Shown piece by piece: positions 1 to 8,815 of a stretch of 64,000 nucleotides of DNA. Made by a program: the position numbers and the translations under genes. Under the pieces are notes generated by a model. The model made no database searches and was not told the origin of the DNA. It saw only the letters and a list, made by a program, of their open reading frames with translations. Each line of letters begins with the position of its first letter. Positions within the stretch are counted from its first letter, which is position 1. Source of the DNA: Sphingobacterium sp. GVS05A (lineage in GTDB: Bacteria > Bacteroidota > Bacteroidia > Sphingobacteriales > Sphingobacteriaceae); contig NZ_JAHXYR010000003.1 in the NCBI RefSeq assembly GCF_019969845.1, positions 372,001-436,000 of the forward strand, given 5' to 3'.

Positions 1-634
1 TGGCCAATGTTCCCGATCCACACATCGGATTGACAAAAGCGGATTCGCCATCCCATTTTGAAGCAATAATTGTTGAGGCTGCTAGGGCTTCCAGCATGGG
101 TGCCTTGCCCGGAATCTTACGGTAACCATGTTTGGCCAGCGTTTCTCCGGAGGTATCAATGAAAATTTCAGCACGGTCATCCTTCCAGTAGAGGTGAATG
201 ACAGCTTTGTTGTTTTCCGGACCAGAATTTGGACGTATACCTTTTTTATCTTTAATACGATCTACAATCGCATCTTTCACTTTGACATTCGCAAATAAAG
301 GCGTACTAATTGTTTCATTGTCCACATTGGAACTCACAGAGAAATAACCATCGAATTGAATGAGCTCTTCCCAAGCAATCGTGCTCAGCTCTTCGTAGAG
401 CTCAGTAGGATTGTTCGCTGAAAATTCCTTTAACGAATATAGAATCTGCGAGGCGGTACGCAAGTTCAGATTGAGCTTGATCGTATCATTTACGCTGACT
501 TTCAATTCGACTCCAGTAGGAAATGCTCTGACGATGTCAAAACCTAACTCTTTAACTTCCTGTTGCAAATACGGCGATAAGCGTTTATTGCACGTAATGA
601 TAACTTTATTGGGGGTGTTGAAAACTTCCATCAT
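1..634 (-). CDS. THUMP-domain class I SAM-dependent RNA methyltransferase, N-terminal part (partial)
   Basis: The first ~211 codons of a minus-strand gene; the rest lies beyond the window edge. It begins ATG ATG (634 or 631) and reads MEVFNTPNKVIITC. An N-terminal ferredoxin-like/THUMP region of about 170 residues leads into the start of a Rossmann methyltransferase, where NPMCGSGT matches the NPxCGSGT motif I of the COG0116 family (RlmL/YcbY type, 23S rRNA guanine N2-methylation). THUMP binds RNA and the downstream domain binds S-adenosylmethionine; it acts in the cytoplasm. A TAACTTTG element (643-650) sits 8 nt upstream of the first ATG. Family assignment is firm; the exact target base cannot be read from the fragment. 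Bacteroidota annotations often call this family an N6-adenine DNA methylase, which the THUMP domain argues against. Confidence 0.88.
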   Translation of the reverse strand, partial: MMEVFNTPNKVIITCNKRLSPYLQQEVKELGFDIVRAFPTGVELKVSVNDTIKLNLNLRTASQILYSLKEFSANNPTELYEELSTIAWEELIQFDGYFSVSSNVDNETISTPLFANVKVKDAIVDRIKDKKGIRPNSGPENNKAVIHLYWKDDRAEIFIDTSGETLAKHGYRKIPGKAPMLEALAASTIIASKWDGESAFVNPMCGSGTLA

Positions 635-642
635 ATTTTGTA

Positions 643-650
643 CAAAGTTA
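643..650 (-). promoter_or_regulatory. Candidate -7 element of the THUMP methyltransferase gene
   Basis: TAACTTTG on the minus strand fits the Bacteroidota -7 consensus TAnnTTTG exactly and lies 8 nt before the ATG at 634. No clear -33 TTG was found, so this rests on one half of the promoter. Confidence 0.45.
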
Positions 651-708
651 ATTAAACTCTTCCTCAAAAATTGCTTAATTTTACGCTTTAATATTTATTT
701 TTTTGATT

Positions 709-1083
709 ATGGAAATTAGAGGAAAAGTACACGAGATAGGAGCGACACAACAAGTGACAGAATCATTCAAAAAACGTGATATGATTGTAGCTTATGCCGA
801 AAACCCACAATTTGTTGAATATATCCGTTTTGAATCAACACAAGACAGAACTTCAATTTTTGATAACCTAGCTATTGGCGAAGAGGTAGAGGTATCTTTT
901 AATCTTCGTGGTCGTCCTTGGACAAATAAAGATGGCGTAACGACATATTTCAATTCATTGGTTGCATGGCGTGTAACAAAACTAGGAAATGCTGCTCCAG
1001 CACCATCTACTCCAGGTTATGCTGATATGCCTGCTCCTGTAGATTTGTCTGGTTCATCAGATGATGATGATTTGCCGTTCTAG
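709..1083 (+). CDS. DUF3127 protein with SSB-like acidic C-terminal tip
   Basis: A 124-residue protein starting MEIRGKVHEIG. I chose the ATG at 709; an in-frame TTG lies two codons upstream but is unlikely. The core (about residues 1-90, with GRPWTNKDG and YFNSLVAWRV) matches what I know of DUF3127, a small Bacteroidota family with an OB-like beta pattern. A Pro/Ala-rich linker (about 95-112) is followed by a run of Asp and the terminal LPF. That tail closely resembles the DDDIPF tip of single-stranded DNA binding proteins, which recruits repair and replication proteins. What is seen is the tail and the fold-like pattern; a nucleic-acid role is inference. The gene stands alone and is followed by a strong terminator. 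Confidence 0.85.
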   Translation: MEIRGKVHEIGATQQVTESFKKRDMIVAYAENPQFVEYIRFESTQDRTSIFDNLAIGEEVEVSFNLRGRPWTNKDGVTTYFNSLVAWRVTKLGNAAPAPSTPGYADMPAPVDLSGSSDDDDLPF

Positions 1084-1171
1084 TCTGAAATAAGACATTC
1101 AAATCCTGTCGGCATAGCCGATACATGCATTGTATGTATCGTATTTTGCCTTACAGTATATCATATAGATT

Positions 1172-1199
1172 GGACTGCCCTGTTCGGGCAGTCCTTTTT
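1172..1199 (+). terminator. Intrinsic terminator after the DUF3127 gene
   Basis: Perfect 9-bp stem GGACTGCCC / GGGCAGTCC (1172-1180 / 1186-1194) with a 5-nt loop, followed by a run of five T. It lies 88 bp after the stop codon. Confidence 0.85.
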
Positions 1200-1375
1200 A
1201 TTTTGCGCACATTCTGCCTCGGTTTGCTCACCCTTATTCGATATCCAACTGCTACGCAACACGCTTTGGGTACCACTCGTTATTTTATGGTGTGCAATTT
1301 TTTGAATCACATCAATTATTTTCTTGGCGCCGAAATTGCTTGATATGGGGTATATTTAAATCAAAACAGCACATT

Positions 1376-1840
1376 ATGAAATCATCAGTATTATTTATTT
1401 GCCTGGTAGCACTTTCTTTAAGTGCATGTAATCAAACAAAAAAGGAAAATCAACAAGTGATAGCAGCAGATTCGTCCGATCATACAACGATGATAGCAGA
1501 TACCGTCCATACGTCTCAAAATTCGTTGGACTGGCCCGGTAAATATGAAGCAACCATTCCCTGTGCGGATTGTGAAGGTATAAAAACTAATATTACTTTA
1601 AAAAATGACAATACTTTCTCGATTGTAAGTGAATATATCAATAAGAACACCAAAGTTGAAGATTCAGGTAAAGTCATGTGGCATGACAATGGTTCTGTTG
1701 TACACCTGACGGGCAAAGAAACCAATATGAAATTAAAGGTAGGTGAAAATAGACTGATCGGACTGGATCAGGAAGGCAAAGAGATCGATGGTCCCAATGC
1801 GGATCGCTATATTTACAATAAGGTCGAAGGCGAAAAATAA
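1376..1840 (+). CDS. NlpE-like lipoprotein (copper-resistance NlpE N-terminal domain)
   Basis: A 154-residue lipoprotein. The ATG at 1376 gives a standard signal peptide ending in lipobox LSAC, so a longer in-frame extension to 1292 is rejected. After a polar linker, WPGKYEATIPCADCEG and the following beta-strand pattern (LTGKET, LKVGENRLIGLDQEGK) match the NlpE_N domain, including its CxxC pair (CADC). In Escherichia coli NlpE is an outer-membrane lipoprotein that senses surface contact and copper and signals to Cpx; here a surface or metal-stress role is only inferred. A second, C-terminal NlpE domain is absent. It stands alone, tail to tail with the acyltransferase gene. Confidence 0.85.
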   Translation: MKSSVLFICLVALSLSACNQTKKENQQVIAADSSDHTTMIADTVHTSQNSLDWPGKYEATIPCADCEGIKTNITLKNDNTFSIVSEYINKNTKVEDSGKVMWHDNGSVVHLTGKETNMKLKVGENRLIGLDQEGKEIDGPNADRYIYNKVEGEK

Positions 1841-1858
1841 TAGCTGGATCAAAACGAA

Positions 1859-2860
1859 TTAACCACTCACATATTTCCCAAACGGGATCTTTCGCAGGCA
1901 ATATGTCAGCAAAGCACTGGCGAATAAAGTGAGAATCGCTGCTACCGGTATTTTCCAAAGCGTCGCTAACGGTAGCAGTGGATGAATATAATTCAAAAAC
2001 AAGATATGGCTTAAATAGATGCCAAAACTATGGATGTCGATGAATTCCCAGAATGCACTCAACCGTTCTGGGAGTTTTAGACATTGGATAAATACAAATA
2101 ATAAGCCTGCACTTAATGCAATATTGGGTGAAAGATAATTATACAATGTAGGGTCAAATTCGCCTTTTTCCAGACTGAGATAGTAAGTCCCCCAACCCGT
2201 AATCAGACAACAACCTACAAAGAGGGGGAGGCTATGCCATCTTAACTGGGGGAGCGGATGATTGTAGAGATAGTACCCCAAGACGAGATAACCCATGTAG
2301 CCTGTAAAAAAGGTTAGGTCAAAATTCGGAAGATATGCATTAAACCATTTGTTGCTGAAAAACAGTGAAGCAAACCACAGACATAAGAAAATCTCAATCT
2401 CTCTTTTTGAACAGTTCCGGATCATTTTTCGCAAAAAAGGTATTGCTAGATAGAGCCCGATAAGCATGTAGAGGTACCATAGGTGTGCGTTGCTTCCTGA
2501 CTTTAAGCGAATTAACACGATGTTGATAACTTGTGGAAAACCCACATACTCAAAATCAATGTAACGGATAAAATAATAGATCAGGTAGACAATGGTCCAA
2601 AAGACAAATGGCGGAATAATTTTAAACAGACGTTTTTTGTAGAATGTGCCTGTATCTTCATCTCTTTGCAAAAGCAATGCACCTGAGATGATGACAAAAA
2701 GAGGGACTGCAAAGCGCGAAAAGCTATTGATCCAATTGGCATAATCCCAATCAAAAGAATTAAAGTCATTACTATTTAAATAGCCCGAAGAAGAGTGGAT
2801 TAGAATAATCAAAAAGATTGCTATAATACGCAATACACTGATATAACTACTTCGGGCCAT
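1859..2860 (-). CDS. Acyltransferase family 3 integral membrane protein
   Basis: A 333-residue protein with about ten hydrophobic segments. The N-terminus MARSSYISVLRIIAIFLIIL followed by IHSSSG has the conserved RxxA..LVV..H layout of acyltransferase_3 proteins (OafA/WecH type), where the His in the first membrane segment is catalytic. These enzymes transfer acetyl or other acyl groups from the cytoplasm to surface sugars. Length fits the short form without a C-terminal SGNH domain. No polysaccharide genes are adjacent, so the acceptor is unknown. It lies 20 bp downstream of the MFS gene on the same strand and could be cotranscribed with it. Confidence 0.85.
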   Translation of the reverse strand: MARSSYISVLRIIAIFLIILIHSSSGYLNSNDFNSFDWDYANWINSFSRFAVPLFVIISGALLLQRDEDTGTFYKKRLFKIIPPFVFWTIVYLIYYFIRYIDFEYVGFPQVINIVLIRLKSGSNAHLWYLYMLIGLYLAIPFLRKMIRNCSKREIEIFLCLWFASLFFSNKWFNAYLPNFDLTFFTGYMGYLVLGYYLYNHPLPQLRWHSLPLFVGCCLITGWGTYYLSLEKGEFDPTLYNYLSPNIALSAGLLFVFIQCLKLPERLSAFWEFIDIHSFGIYLSHILFLNYIHPLLPLATLWKIPVAAILTLFASALLTYCLRKIPFGKYVSG

Positions 2861-2880
2861 TAGAATCTTTTTTTTATGTG

Positions 2881-4032
2881 TTAACTTTTATTGTCATAGA
2901 CCTTGAGGTACATCAAGGTCAACAAAGCGCCGATACTTGCCATACCCACACCTACCAAGGAGGGGGTATTATACGCTAATCCCATAGTGATGGGAATGCC
3001 TCCTAAAAATGCACCAAGTGTATTGCCGAGATTAAAAGCAGCTTGTCCGCCTGCTGCGGCTAATGTTGCGGAATCTTTCGAAGCCCGGATCAACATCAGC
3101 TGGGTTGGTGAACCGATGGTAAAAGAAACCAAGCCAGTAATAAAAGCCAAAGGATACGCTGTCCAGCCTAGTGGCGAAACAAAATAGACCATAACCAAAC
3201 AGAGCGCCATAGCCGAGAAACTCGCGATAGCTGCTTTTGTTGGTGAGATTGTGTCTGCCAATTTCCCGCCGATCAGATTTCCGAAAAACATACCAACACC
3301 TATCAAAATCATAATCAGCGGTACCCGGTCAGCAGGAACGCCAGAAACTTTAGTCGCCAAGGGAGCAATATAACTGATCCAGGCAAACAACCCACCTGTA
3401 CCGATAGCAATAATCGCCATTAATAACCAAGCAATCTTTTTGTTGAAAAAGCTGAGCTGACTGAATATATTATTTCCTTTGGAAGCCTCAATTTTCGGCA
3501 TCCAGGCATATATTGCAGCGAAGGTAACCAGTCCCAGTATACTGATAATGCCGTAAGTCAGTCGCCAGGAATAATGATGACCAAGATAGGTTCCTAACGG
3601 AACTCCGGCGAGGTTCGCAATAGTCATGCCCGTAAACATGATCGAGATGGCCTGAGCCTCTTTGCCTTTCGGTGCAAGCTTGGCTGCAACAACGGATCCT
3701 ACGCCAAAGAATGCTCCGTGTGGAAGTCCAGCCATAAAACGTGAAAGACTGATCAAAAACTGTCCCGGTGCAATACTGAATAAGCCGTTGAAAATAAAAA
3801 ATAGTAACATCAAAAAGAGTAAAACCTTTTTTGGAGGATATTTACCCGTGAATAAGACTAACGTAGGAGCACCTACAACTACACCGAGCGCATACAGGGC
3901 AATAAGGTGAGCCGCAGTAGGGATTTCGATATGCAGATCCTTAGCAATATCAGGCAGAATACCCATCATCGTAAATTCGGTCATCCCGATGGCAAGTCCC
4001 CCAAAAGCTAAGGCAATAATTCCTTTGTTCAT
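2881..4032 (-). CDS. MFS transporter, AraJ/sugar-efflux-like (DHA1 type)
   Basis: A 383-residue protein starting MNKGIIALAFGG with about 12 membrane segments. The first loop GMTEFTMMGILPDIA and the LYALGVVVGAP segment are typical of the AraJ/NepI branch of drug:H+ antiporter-1 exporters. I start it at 4032 because the upstream in-frame extension is not signal- or membrane-like. The likely role is proton-driven efflux of a sugar, nucleoside or drug across the inner membrane; substrate unknown. The acyltransferase follows 20 bp downstream. Upstream, 230 bp carry one copy of the dispersed AAGCC-N3-GGCTT element. Confidence 0.85.
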   Translation of the reverse strand: MNKGIIALAFGGLAIGMTEFTMMGILPDIAKDLHIEIPTAAHLIALYALGVVVGAPTLVLFTGKYPPKKVLLFLMLLFFIFNGLFSIAPGQFLISLSRFMAGLPHGAFFGVGSVVAAKLAPKGKEAQAISIMFTGMTIANLAGVPLGTYLGHHYSWRLTYGIISILGLVTFAAIYAWMPKIEASKGNNIFSQLSFFNKKIAWLLMAIIAIGTGGLFAWISYIAPLATKVSGVPADRVPLIMILIGVGMFFGNLIGGKLADTISPTKAAIASFSAMALCLVMVYFVSPLGWTAYPLAFITGLVSFTIGSPTQLMLIRASKDSATLAAAGGQAAFNLGNTLGAFLGGIPITMGLAYNTPSLVGVGMASIGALLTLMYLKVYDNKS

Positions 4033-4215
4033 ATGGATGGTTGGAAGTTGATAATCAAAAGTAAAAATAAAAAACGGGTTATTACATGTTGATTTACGCA
4101 TCGATGTAATAATCCCTTTGGACGAGCCGATCGATCAAGATCAGGTTGAAGTAGACCACCAAAGGCTTGCGTAGAGAACAAAGATTAAGGGGCAAGGATT
4201 AAAGACAGTGCTCGT

Positions 4216-4272
4216 AAGCCGCTGGCTTGAACAAGTAAAGTCTAAATACTAATATCTCAATACTAATATCTC
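4216..4272 (+). repeat. Dispersed intergenic element, copy a
   Basis: A 5-bp stem AAGCC-N3-GGCTT (4216-4228), then GAACAA, then an AT-rich tail with TCTAAATACT and a repeated CTAATATCT block to 4272. The tail runs over the TAG stop of the lipoprotein gene (4263-4265, minus strand). Copies b (6331), d (26292) and f (40854, inverted) share the stem-plus-tail layout. Confidence 0.6.
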
Positions 4273-4793
4273 TTTTTAGGTACGCAGGTAATATCTTTGG
4301 TCTTTCTAAGGACAATAGGACGTTGATCAAATCGACTTTCCAGTACAACGGAGTCCGCAGAATGATAAACAACTTTAAAACGTGGAATATATTGACCCGA
4401 AAGATAACAACCTGAGATCTTCTGCTTGCCATTTTCTTTGGTGTATATTCCGTCTACGATAACCGAATCACCACGTAGCACATAAATACCTTTGGCATGC
4501 TCTGTCCAGGAACCGTTTTTATAGCAACTATCAGGGATAGTCTGTACTTTGTTGTTCACATGCATTGTCGCATAAACCGAATCACAGGTAAACTTAAATT
4601 CAGCCAATGTATATTGCATCATCTGCTGCTGTCCCGGAATACTGTCCTGTACCCACTCGCCCTGTAAAAATGAAGCTCCTTCACCCTGCATATCTGAATT
4701 AAATTTGCAGGCGGTAAAAAAGAAAAACATACCTATGGCAAGAGCCAGTAGGTATGTTTTTGATGTTATATTTTTTATTGAAATTATTGCCAC
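4263..4793 (-). CDS. Hypothetical lipoprotein downstream of fumC
   Basis: A 176-residue predicted lipoprotein: N-terminal basic/hydrophobic signal ending FFFTAC (Cys 29). The mature part is beta-rich with several paired Cys (FTCDSVY, PDSCYKNG, SGCYLSG, ITCVPKK), which could form disulfides in the periplasm. The pattern of short strands around GEWVQDS and GSWTEHAKGIYVLRGDS resembles lipocalin-like Bacteroidota lipoproteins, but I do not recognise the family. It starts 3 bp after the fumC stop, so it is almost certainly cotranscribed with fumarase; a functional link is not evident. Confidence 0.7.
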   Translation of the reverse strand: MAIISIKNITSKTYLLALAIGMFFFFTACKFNSDMQGEGASFLQGEWVQDSIPGQQQMMQYTLAEFKFTCDSVYATMHVNNKVQTIPDSCYKNGSWTEHAKGIYVLRGDSVIVDGIYTKENGKQKISGCYLSGQYIPRFKVVYHSADSVVLESRFDQRPIVLRKTKDITCVPKKRY

Positions 4794-4796
4794 AGC

Positions 4797-6194
4797 TTAT
4801 TTTAAACTTCCAACCATTTCTTCAGGTTTTACCCAAGCATCAAAATCTTCCGGAGTCACATAACCCAAACGTACTGCTTCTTCTTTAAGTGTAGTTCCGT
4901 TTTTATGCGCCGTTTGTGCAATTTCAGCAGCTTTGTAATAACCAATTTTCGTGTTTAACGCAGTTACCAACATCAATGAGTTGTCAACCAATTCTTTGAT
5001 GCGTTTGTAGTTAGGCTCGATACCGGCAGCACAGTGCTCTTCAAAAGAAATACAAGCGTCACCCAATAAACGTGCAGACTGTAAGAAGTTAGCTGCCATC
5101 AATGGTTTAAATACATTCAACTCATAATGCCCTTGTGTACCACCAATAGTGATCGCAACATCGTTCCCCATAACTTGGGCAGCGACCATTGTCAATGCTT
5201 CACATTGTGTAGGATTCACTTTACCTGGCATAATAGATGATCCCGGTTCGTTTTCTGGAATAAGGATTTCACCGATACCTGAACGAGGACCAGAAGCTAA
5301 CATACGGATGTCGTTGGCAATTTTATTCAATGCTACAGCCAATTGTTTCAACGCACCATGCGTCTCTACGATAGCATCATGTGCTGCCAAAGCTTCAAAT
5401 TTGTTCTCCGCAGTAACAAATGGAAGACCTGTAAATTCAGCAATGTATTTTGCAACAACAACATCATAACCAGTAGGTGTGTTTAAACCAGTTCCTACAG
5501 CAGTACCGCCTAATGCTACCTCAGATAGATGTGAAAGTGTATTTCTTAGCGCTTTCAGACCATGGTTTAATTGTGCCACATAGCCAGAAATCTCTTGACC
5601 TAATGTCAATGGTGTCGCATCCATTAAGTGTGTACGACCGATTTTAACAACATTTTTGAACTCTTCAGCCTTTTTAGCCAATGTATCACGTAGTTTTTCA
5701 ACACCTGGAATGGTTACTTCGGCAACAGCTTTATAAGCTGCAATATGCATTCCAGTAGGGAAGGTATCATTTGATGACTGTGATTTGTTTACATCATCAT
5801 TAGCTTTTAATACAGGTTCTCCTTCGCCAATCTTATGTCCAGCTAATACTTGGGCACGGTTTGCCACAACTTCATTCACATTCATGTTGGATTGTGTTCC
5901 CGAACCAGTTTGCCAGATCACCAATGGGAACTGATCGTCTAGTTTACCAGCTAGGATCTCATCACAGACAGTTGCAATGGCATCACGTTTTTCAACAGGT
6001 AATACACCCAATTCGTGGTTTGCATATGCTGCTGCTTTTTTCAAGTAAGCAAAACCTGCGACGATCTCATGTGGCATAGAAGCTGCCGGTCCGATTTTGA
6101 AGTTGTTGCGTGAACGTTCTGTTTGTGCACCCCAGTATTTATCTGCAGGTACTTGAACTTCACCCATCGTATCTTTTTCAATTCTGAATGACAT
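4797..6194 (-). CDS. fumC: Class II fumarate hydratase
   Basis: A 465-residue protein, the usual length for the iron-independent homotetrameric fumarase that interconverts fumarate and L-malate in the TCA cycle. [16 protein letters not shown] is the classical N-terminus; [10 protein letters not shown] (96-105) and the signature [15 protein letters not shown] carry substrate-binding and catalytic residues, and [12 protein letters not shown] is the conserved middle block. It is first in a two-gene operon with the lipoprotein 3 bp downstream. A perfect TAACTTTG promoter element lies 68 nt upstream, and the intervening leader holds a 7-bp inverted repeat. Confidence 0.97.
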   Translation of the reverse strand: MSFRIEKDTMGEVQVPADKYWGAQTERSRNNFKIGPAASMPHEIVAGFAYLKKAAAYANHELGVLPVEKRDAIATVCDEILAGKLDDQFPLVIWQTGSGTQSNMNVNEVVANRAQVLAGHKIGEGEPVLKANDDVNKSQSSNDTFPTGMHIAAYKAVAEVTIPGVEKLRDTLAKKAEEFKNVVKIGRTHLMDATPLTLGQEISGYVAQLNHGLKALRNTLSHLSEVALGGTAVGTGLNTPTGYDVVVAKYIAEFTGLPFVTAENKFEALAAHDAIVETHGALKQLAVALNKIANDIRMLASGPRSGIGEILIPENEPGSSIMPGKVNPTQCEALTMVAAQVMGNDVAITIGGTQGHYELNVFKPLMAANFLQSARLLGDACISFEEHCAAGIEPNYKRIKELVDNSLMLVTALNTKIGYYKAAEIAQTAHKNGTTLKEEAVRLGYVTPEDFDAWVKPEEMVGSLK

Positions 6195-6232
6195 ATTGTT
6201 TTGTATAAGTAAAACGTAAAAATTAATCAGTA

Positions 6233-6249
6233 TCTGTGCAAAGCACAGA
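6233..6249. repeat. Inverted repeat in the fumC leader
   Basis: TCTGTGC-AAA-GCACAGA, perfect 7-bp arms with a 3-nt centre, between the -7 element and the fumC start codon. It could be an operator or a small 5' UTR hairpin. Confidence 0.5.
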
Positions 6250-6261
6250 ACACATCGATCA

Positions 6262-6269
6262 CAAAGTTA
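6262..6269 (-). promoter_or_regulatory. Candidate -7 element of the fumC promoter
   Basis: TAACTTTG on the minus strand matches TAnnTTTG exactly. It is 68 nt upstream of the fumC ATG in the only long non-coding stretch before the gene. The -33 element is not obvious. Confidence 0.55.
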
Positions 6270-6330
6270 ACGGATAATACAGTAAAAAGTAAAAATTAAA
6301 AGGTAAAAATCAAAAATTGAAACAATTAGT

Positions 6331-6378
6331 AAGCCATAGGCTTGTATAACCAAAATCTAAATACTCTCTACTCAAGAC
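6331..6378 (+). repeat. Dispersed intergenic element, copy b
   Basis: AAGCC-ATA-GGCTT stem (6331-6343), a 12-nt spacer, then TCTAAATACTCTCTACTCA. It ends directly at the TTA stop (6379-6381) of the minus-strand gene that follows, as copy a does. Confidence 0.6.
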
Positions 6379-6948
6379 TTAAAAGCCAAGACGCTTGGTC
6401 AGGAATTCATTTACATGATGAAATACCTGCTTTGGTTTTAATGCACGCCAAGATAGTTCATTGAGTGCACCGCCAAAATTGATGTAATAATCAATATTCT
6501 GTTGTTGAAATTCTTCAATGACATGGTCACGGAAGCCTACGCCCGCAATCCAGCCATCGTCGATATCTTGGAACCATTCCTCATAATAGGAGTCATCGGA
6601 AGCATGGAAATTCAATACATTCTCTCCAATGAGGATAAAATATTTTATACCTTGACTGATCATGACATCTATAAGCTCTCTTTTCAGTAACATGATATCA
6701 TTGTATATGGCATCATTCCATTCACCGATCAACTCAATAACACAGTATTGTTTTTCATAATCGACAAATAATACCTTTAGATACAGCGTGAGCGAACCGA
6801 ATTCATCCCATTGTGGATGCAGTAAAAAATTGTAGATCTGTTTGTCGAAATCGAATTCGCTGTATACTGTGCCATAAAATGGTGATTGTCCGTCCTCGGC
6901 AGCGATATAATAGTCGCGCCAATTGTAATAAGGTTCGATTTCGTGCAT
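6379..6948 (-). CDS. Conserved-looking hypothetical protein, acidic, 189 aa
   Basis: A soluble, acidic protein of 189 residues with no signal peptide or membrane segment. It is rich in Tyr, Trp, Asp and Glu, with mixed alpha/beta character: LTLYLKVLFVDY, YCVIELIGEWND, IKYFILIGENVLNFH and DYYINFGGALN look like strands of a Rossmann-like sheet. I do not recognise the family. It lies alone between the fumC operon and the divergent ctpA-type gene, and codon use looks like its neighbours, so it is probably a real gene. The ATG at 6948 is the only sensible start. Confidence 0.7.
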   Translation of the reverse strand: MHEIEPYYNWRDYYIAAEDGQSPFYGTVYSEFDFDKQIYNFLLHPQWDEFGSLTLYLKVLFVDYEKQYCVIELIGEWNDAIYNDIMLLKRELIDVMISQGIKYFILIGENVLNFHASDDSYYEEWFQDIDDGWIAGVGFRDHVIEEFQQQNIDYYINFGGALNELSWRALKPKQVFHHVNEFLTKRLGF

Positions 6949-7135
6949 ATATTAAATTCCTTTCCAAATTCAAACTAAGATAAATTTGTGCTTATTTGCA
7001 AGTTTCATTGCCGCTATTTCGTGTTTTCTGTCAAAGCGAGTGAGCGGAACTTCTGGACGTAAACAGTCAGCGACAATTTTTTGTTTTTAATGTAAAATTA
7101 TACGGCTGTTTACAGATTAAACCGAATAAACTTGT

Positions 7136-7143
7136 TACTTTTG
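7136..7143 (+). promoter_or_regulatory. Candidate -7 element upstream of the S41 peptidase gene
   Basis: TACTTTTG fits TAnnTTTG and lies 61 nt before the ATG at 7205. A -33 TTG is not clear. Confidence 0.4.
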
Positions 7144-7204
7144 AGACGTAATTTCATGAGCGCACAGGCTCGGTTTATCTTTTTATAAACACTGGGTTTT
7201 TCCA

Positions 7205-8815
7205 ATGCAAAAGAGTATTAAGCGAAATATTTTTGTAGCCGCTACATATGCTGCAGTATTGCTTCTTGGCTTGCTGTTGGGACAGAATTATGCCGAAGAA
7301 CAAGGTAGTAACCAAAAAACAACATTTTCAAGTTTAGGCTCCAATGGAAATTCGGACAAATTACAATATCTGGTCCAGCTGATCGCTGAAAATTACGTTG
7401 ACAATATTAGCGTTGACACTGTGCAAGATGAAGCCATTGAACACGTTGTTTCTCGCCTTGATCCCTTCTCCACTTTTTTACGACCTAATCAGGTGCTCGC
7501 TAAGCAGGAAACGCTGGAAGGTTCATTCGATGGAATAGGCGTGGAATATTTCCGTTTAAAGGATACGCTGCTTGTCGTAGGAATGGTTTCTGCAGGACCT
7601 GCGGAGAAAAGCGGCATGCGGATCGGTGATCGTATTTTAAAAATCGGGAACAAGGATCTTGCGGGGAAAAAAGTGCCTGAGGCAGAAATTGAAAAATTGA
7701 TTCGTGGAAAGAAGGGAACTGCTGTATTTATTTCGATCCAACGGAATGGACAGGCACTCGTTAATCCGCTGAAAGTCATCCGTGACCAGGTAAACGTAAC
7801 AAGCCTTGATGCCTCTTATATGATCGCTCCTAAGACTGCTTACGTCAAGATCCGTCGCTTTGGACATAAGACCTCAGACGAATTTAAACAGTCGCTGATT
7901 GATCTGCGAAAAAGCGGTGCGCAGGACCTCATCTTAGATCTACGAAATAACGGTGGCGGATTTGTGCATACTGCGATAGATCTGGCGGGACAGTTTTTTA
8001 AAGAAAAGAGACTGTTGATGTATACCGAAGGGGCTAATGAACAACGTCAGGATTATTATTCAGAGAAACCGGGTGAGTTTGGTGACGGTCGTGTGGTCAT
8101 ATTGATCAACGAAAGCACAGCATCAGCGAGTGAGATTCTGAGTGGTGCCTTACAGGATTTAGACCGGGCTACTGTCGTAGGAAGGCGATCCTATGGAAAA
8201 GGACTAGTCCAGGAGCAATTTGATTTCTCCGATGGATCTGCCGTAAATTTGACTGTCGCGCGATATTATACCCCATTAGGAAGATGTATTCAACGTAAAT
8301 ATAGCCGGGCAAACTTTGATGCTGCAAAATATATGACAGGTTTTGATCTCTGGACACTTGATACCGAATTTCGTCAAAAGGAAATGTTTACAACAAGCAA
8401 GGGTAAACTGGTTTTTGGTGGTGGTGGAATTTTGCCGGATGTGAATATCCCAATTGATACCAACGAAACAAGCGCTAAGTATCGGGAGATCTACCATTCC
8501 AATTCAATCGAAGAATTTGTGTACGACCGGTTCACCAAACATCTACCAGCATATTCCATTGAAAACTTTATCAGTGGTTACCATTTACCTGCGGCAGAGT
8601 TTGATCTTTTTATTTCATTTCTGAAAACACAAAAGCGGATTCCGGTGAATGCAAATGAAGCAAAAAATCTGCATGATCTGATTCAGTCGGATATTGAAGC
8701 TTTGGTCGGAAGGTATTATTTTGGCCGCGAAGCTTATTATAAAATAAAAAATAGAAGGGATAAATTTATCGAAATAGGTCTCAAATCGTTGGGCTATCAG
8801 ATGCCTAAGGTTTAA
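7205..8815 (+). CDS. S41 family C-terminal processing peptidase (CtpA type)
   Basis: A 536-residue periplasmic or membrane-anchored serine protease. Residues 8-28 form an N-terminal signal/anchor; a PDZ domain spans roughly 95-185 (GIGVEYF, VVGMVSAGPAEKSGMRIGD); the S41 domain follows with DLILDLRNNGGG. The Ser-Lys dyad is Ser307 in ESTASASEIL and Lys332 in SYGKGLVQ, at the usual 25-residue spacing. The C-terminal ~150 residues are the longer helical extension common in Bacteroidota members. Such proteases trim C-termini of envelope proteins. Its 3' end overlaps the convergent EEP gene by 11 bp. Confidence 0.95.
   Translation: MQKSIKRNIFVAATYAAVLLLGLLLGQNYAEEQGSNQKTTFSSLGSNGNSDKLQYLVQLIAENYVDNISVDTVQDEAIEHVVSRLDPFSTFLRPNQVLAKQETLEGSFDGIGVEYFRLKDTLLVVGMVSAGPAEKSGMRIGDRILKIGNKDLAGKKVPEAEIEKLIRGKKGTAVFISIQRNGQALVNPLKVIRDQVNVTSLDASYMIAPKTAYVKIRRFGHKTSDEFKQSLIDLRKSGAQDLILDLRNNGGGFVHTAIDLAGQFFKEKRLLMYTEGANEQRQDYYSEKPGEFGDGRVVILINESTASASEILSGALQDLDRATVVGRRSYGKGLVQEQFDFSDGSAVNLTVARYYTPLGRCIQRKYSRANFDAAKYMTGFDLWTLDTEFRQKEMFTTSKGKLVFGGGGILPDVNIPIDTNETSAKYREIYHSNSIEEFVYDRFTKHLPAYSIENFISGYHLPAAEFDLFISFLKTQKRIPVNANEAKNLHDLIQSDIEALVGRYYFGREAYYKIKNRRDKFIEIGLKSLGYQMPKV

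Noticed and set aside
1125..1343. 72-codon open frame on the plus strand
   Set aside because: It reads through the strong terminator at 1172-1199 and has no homology-like pattern.
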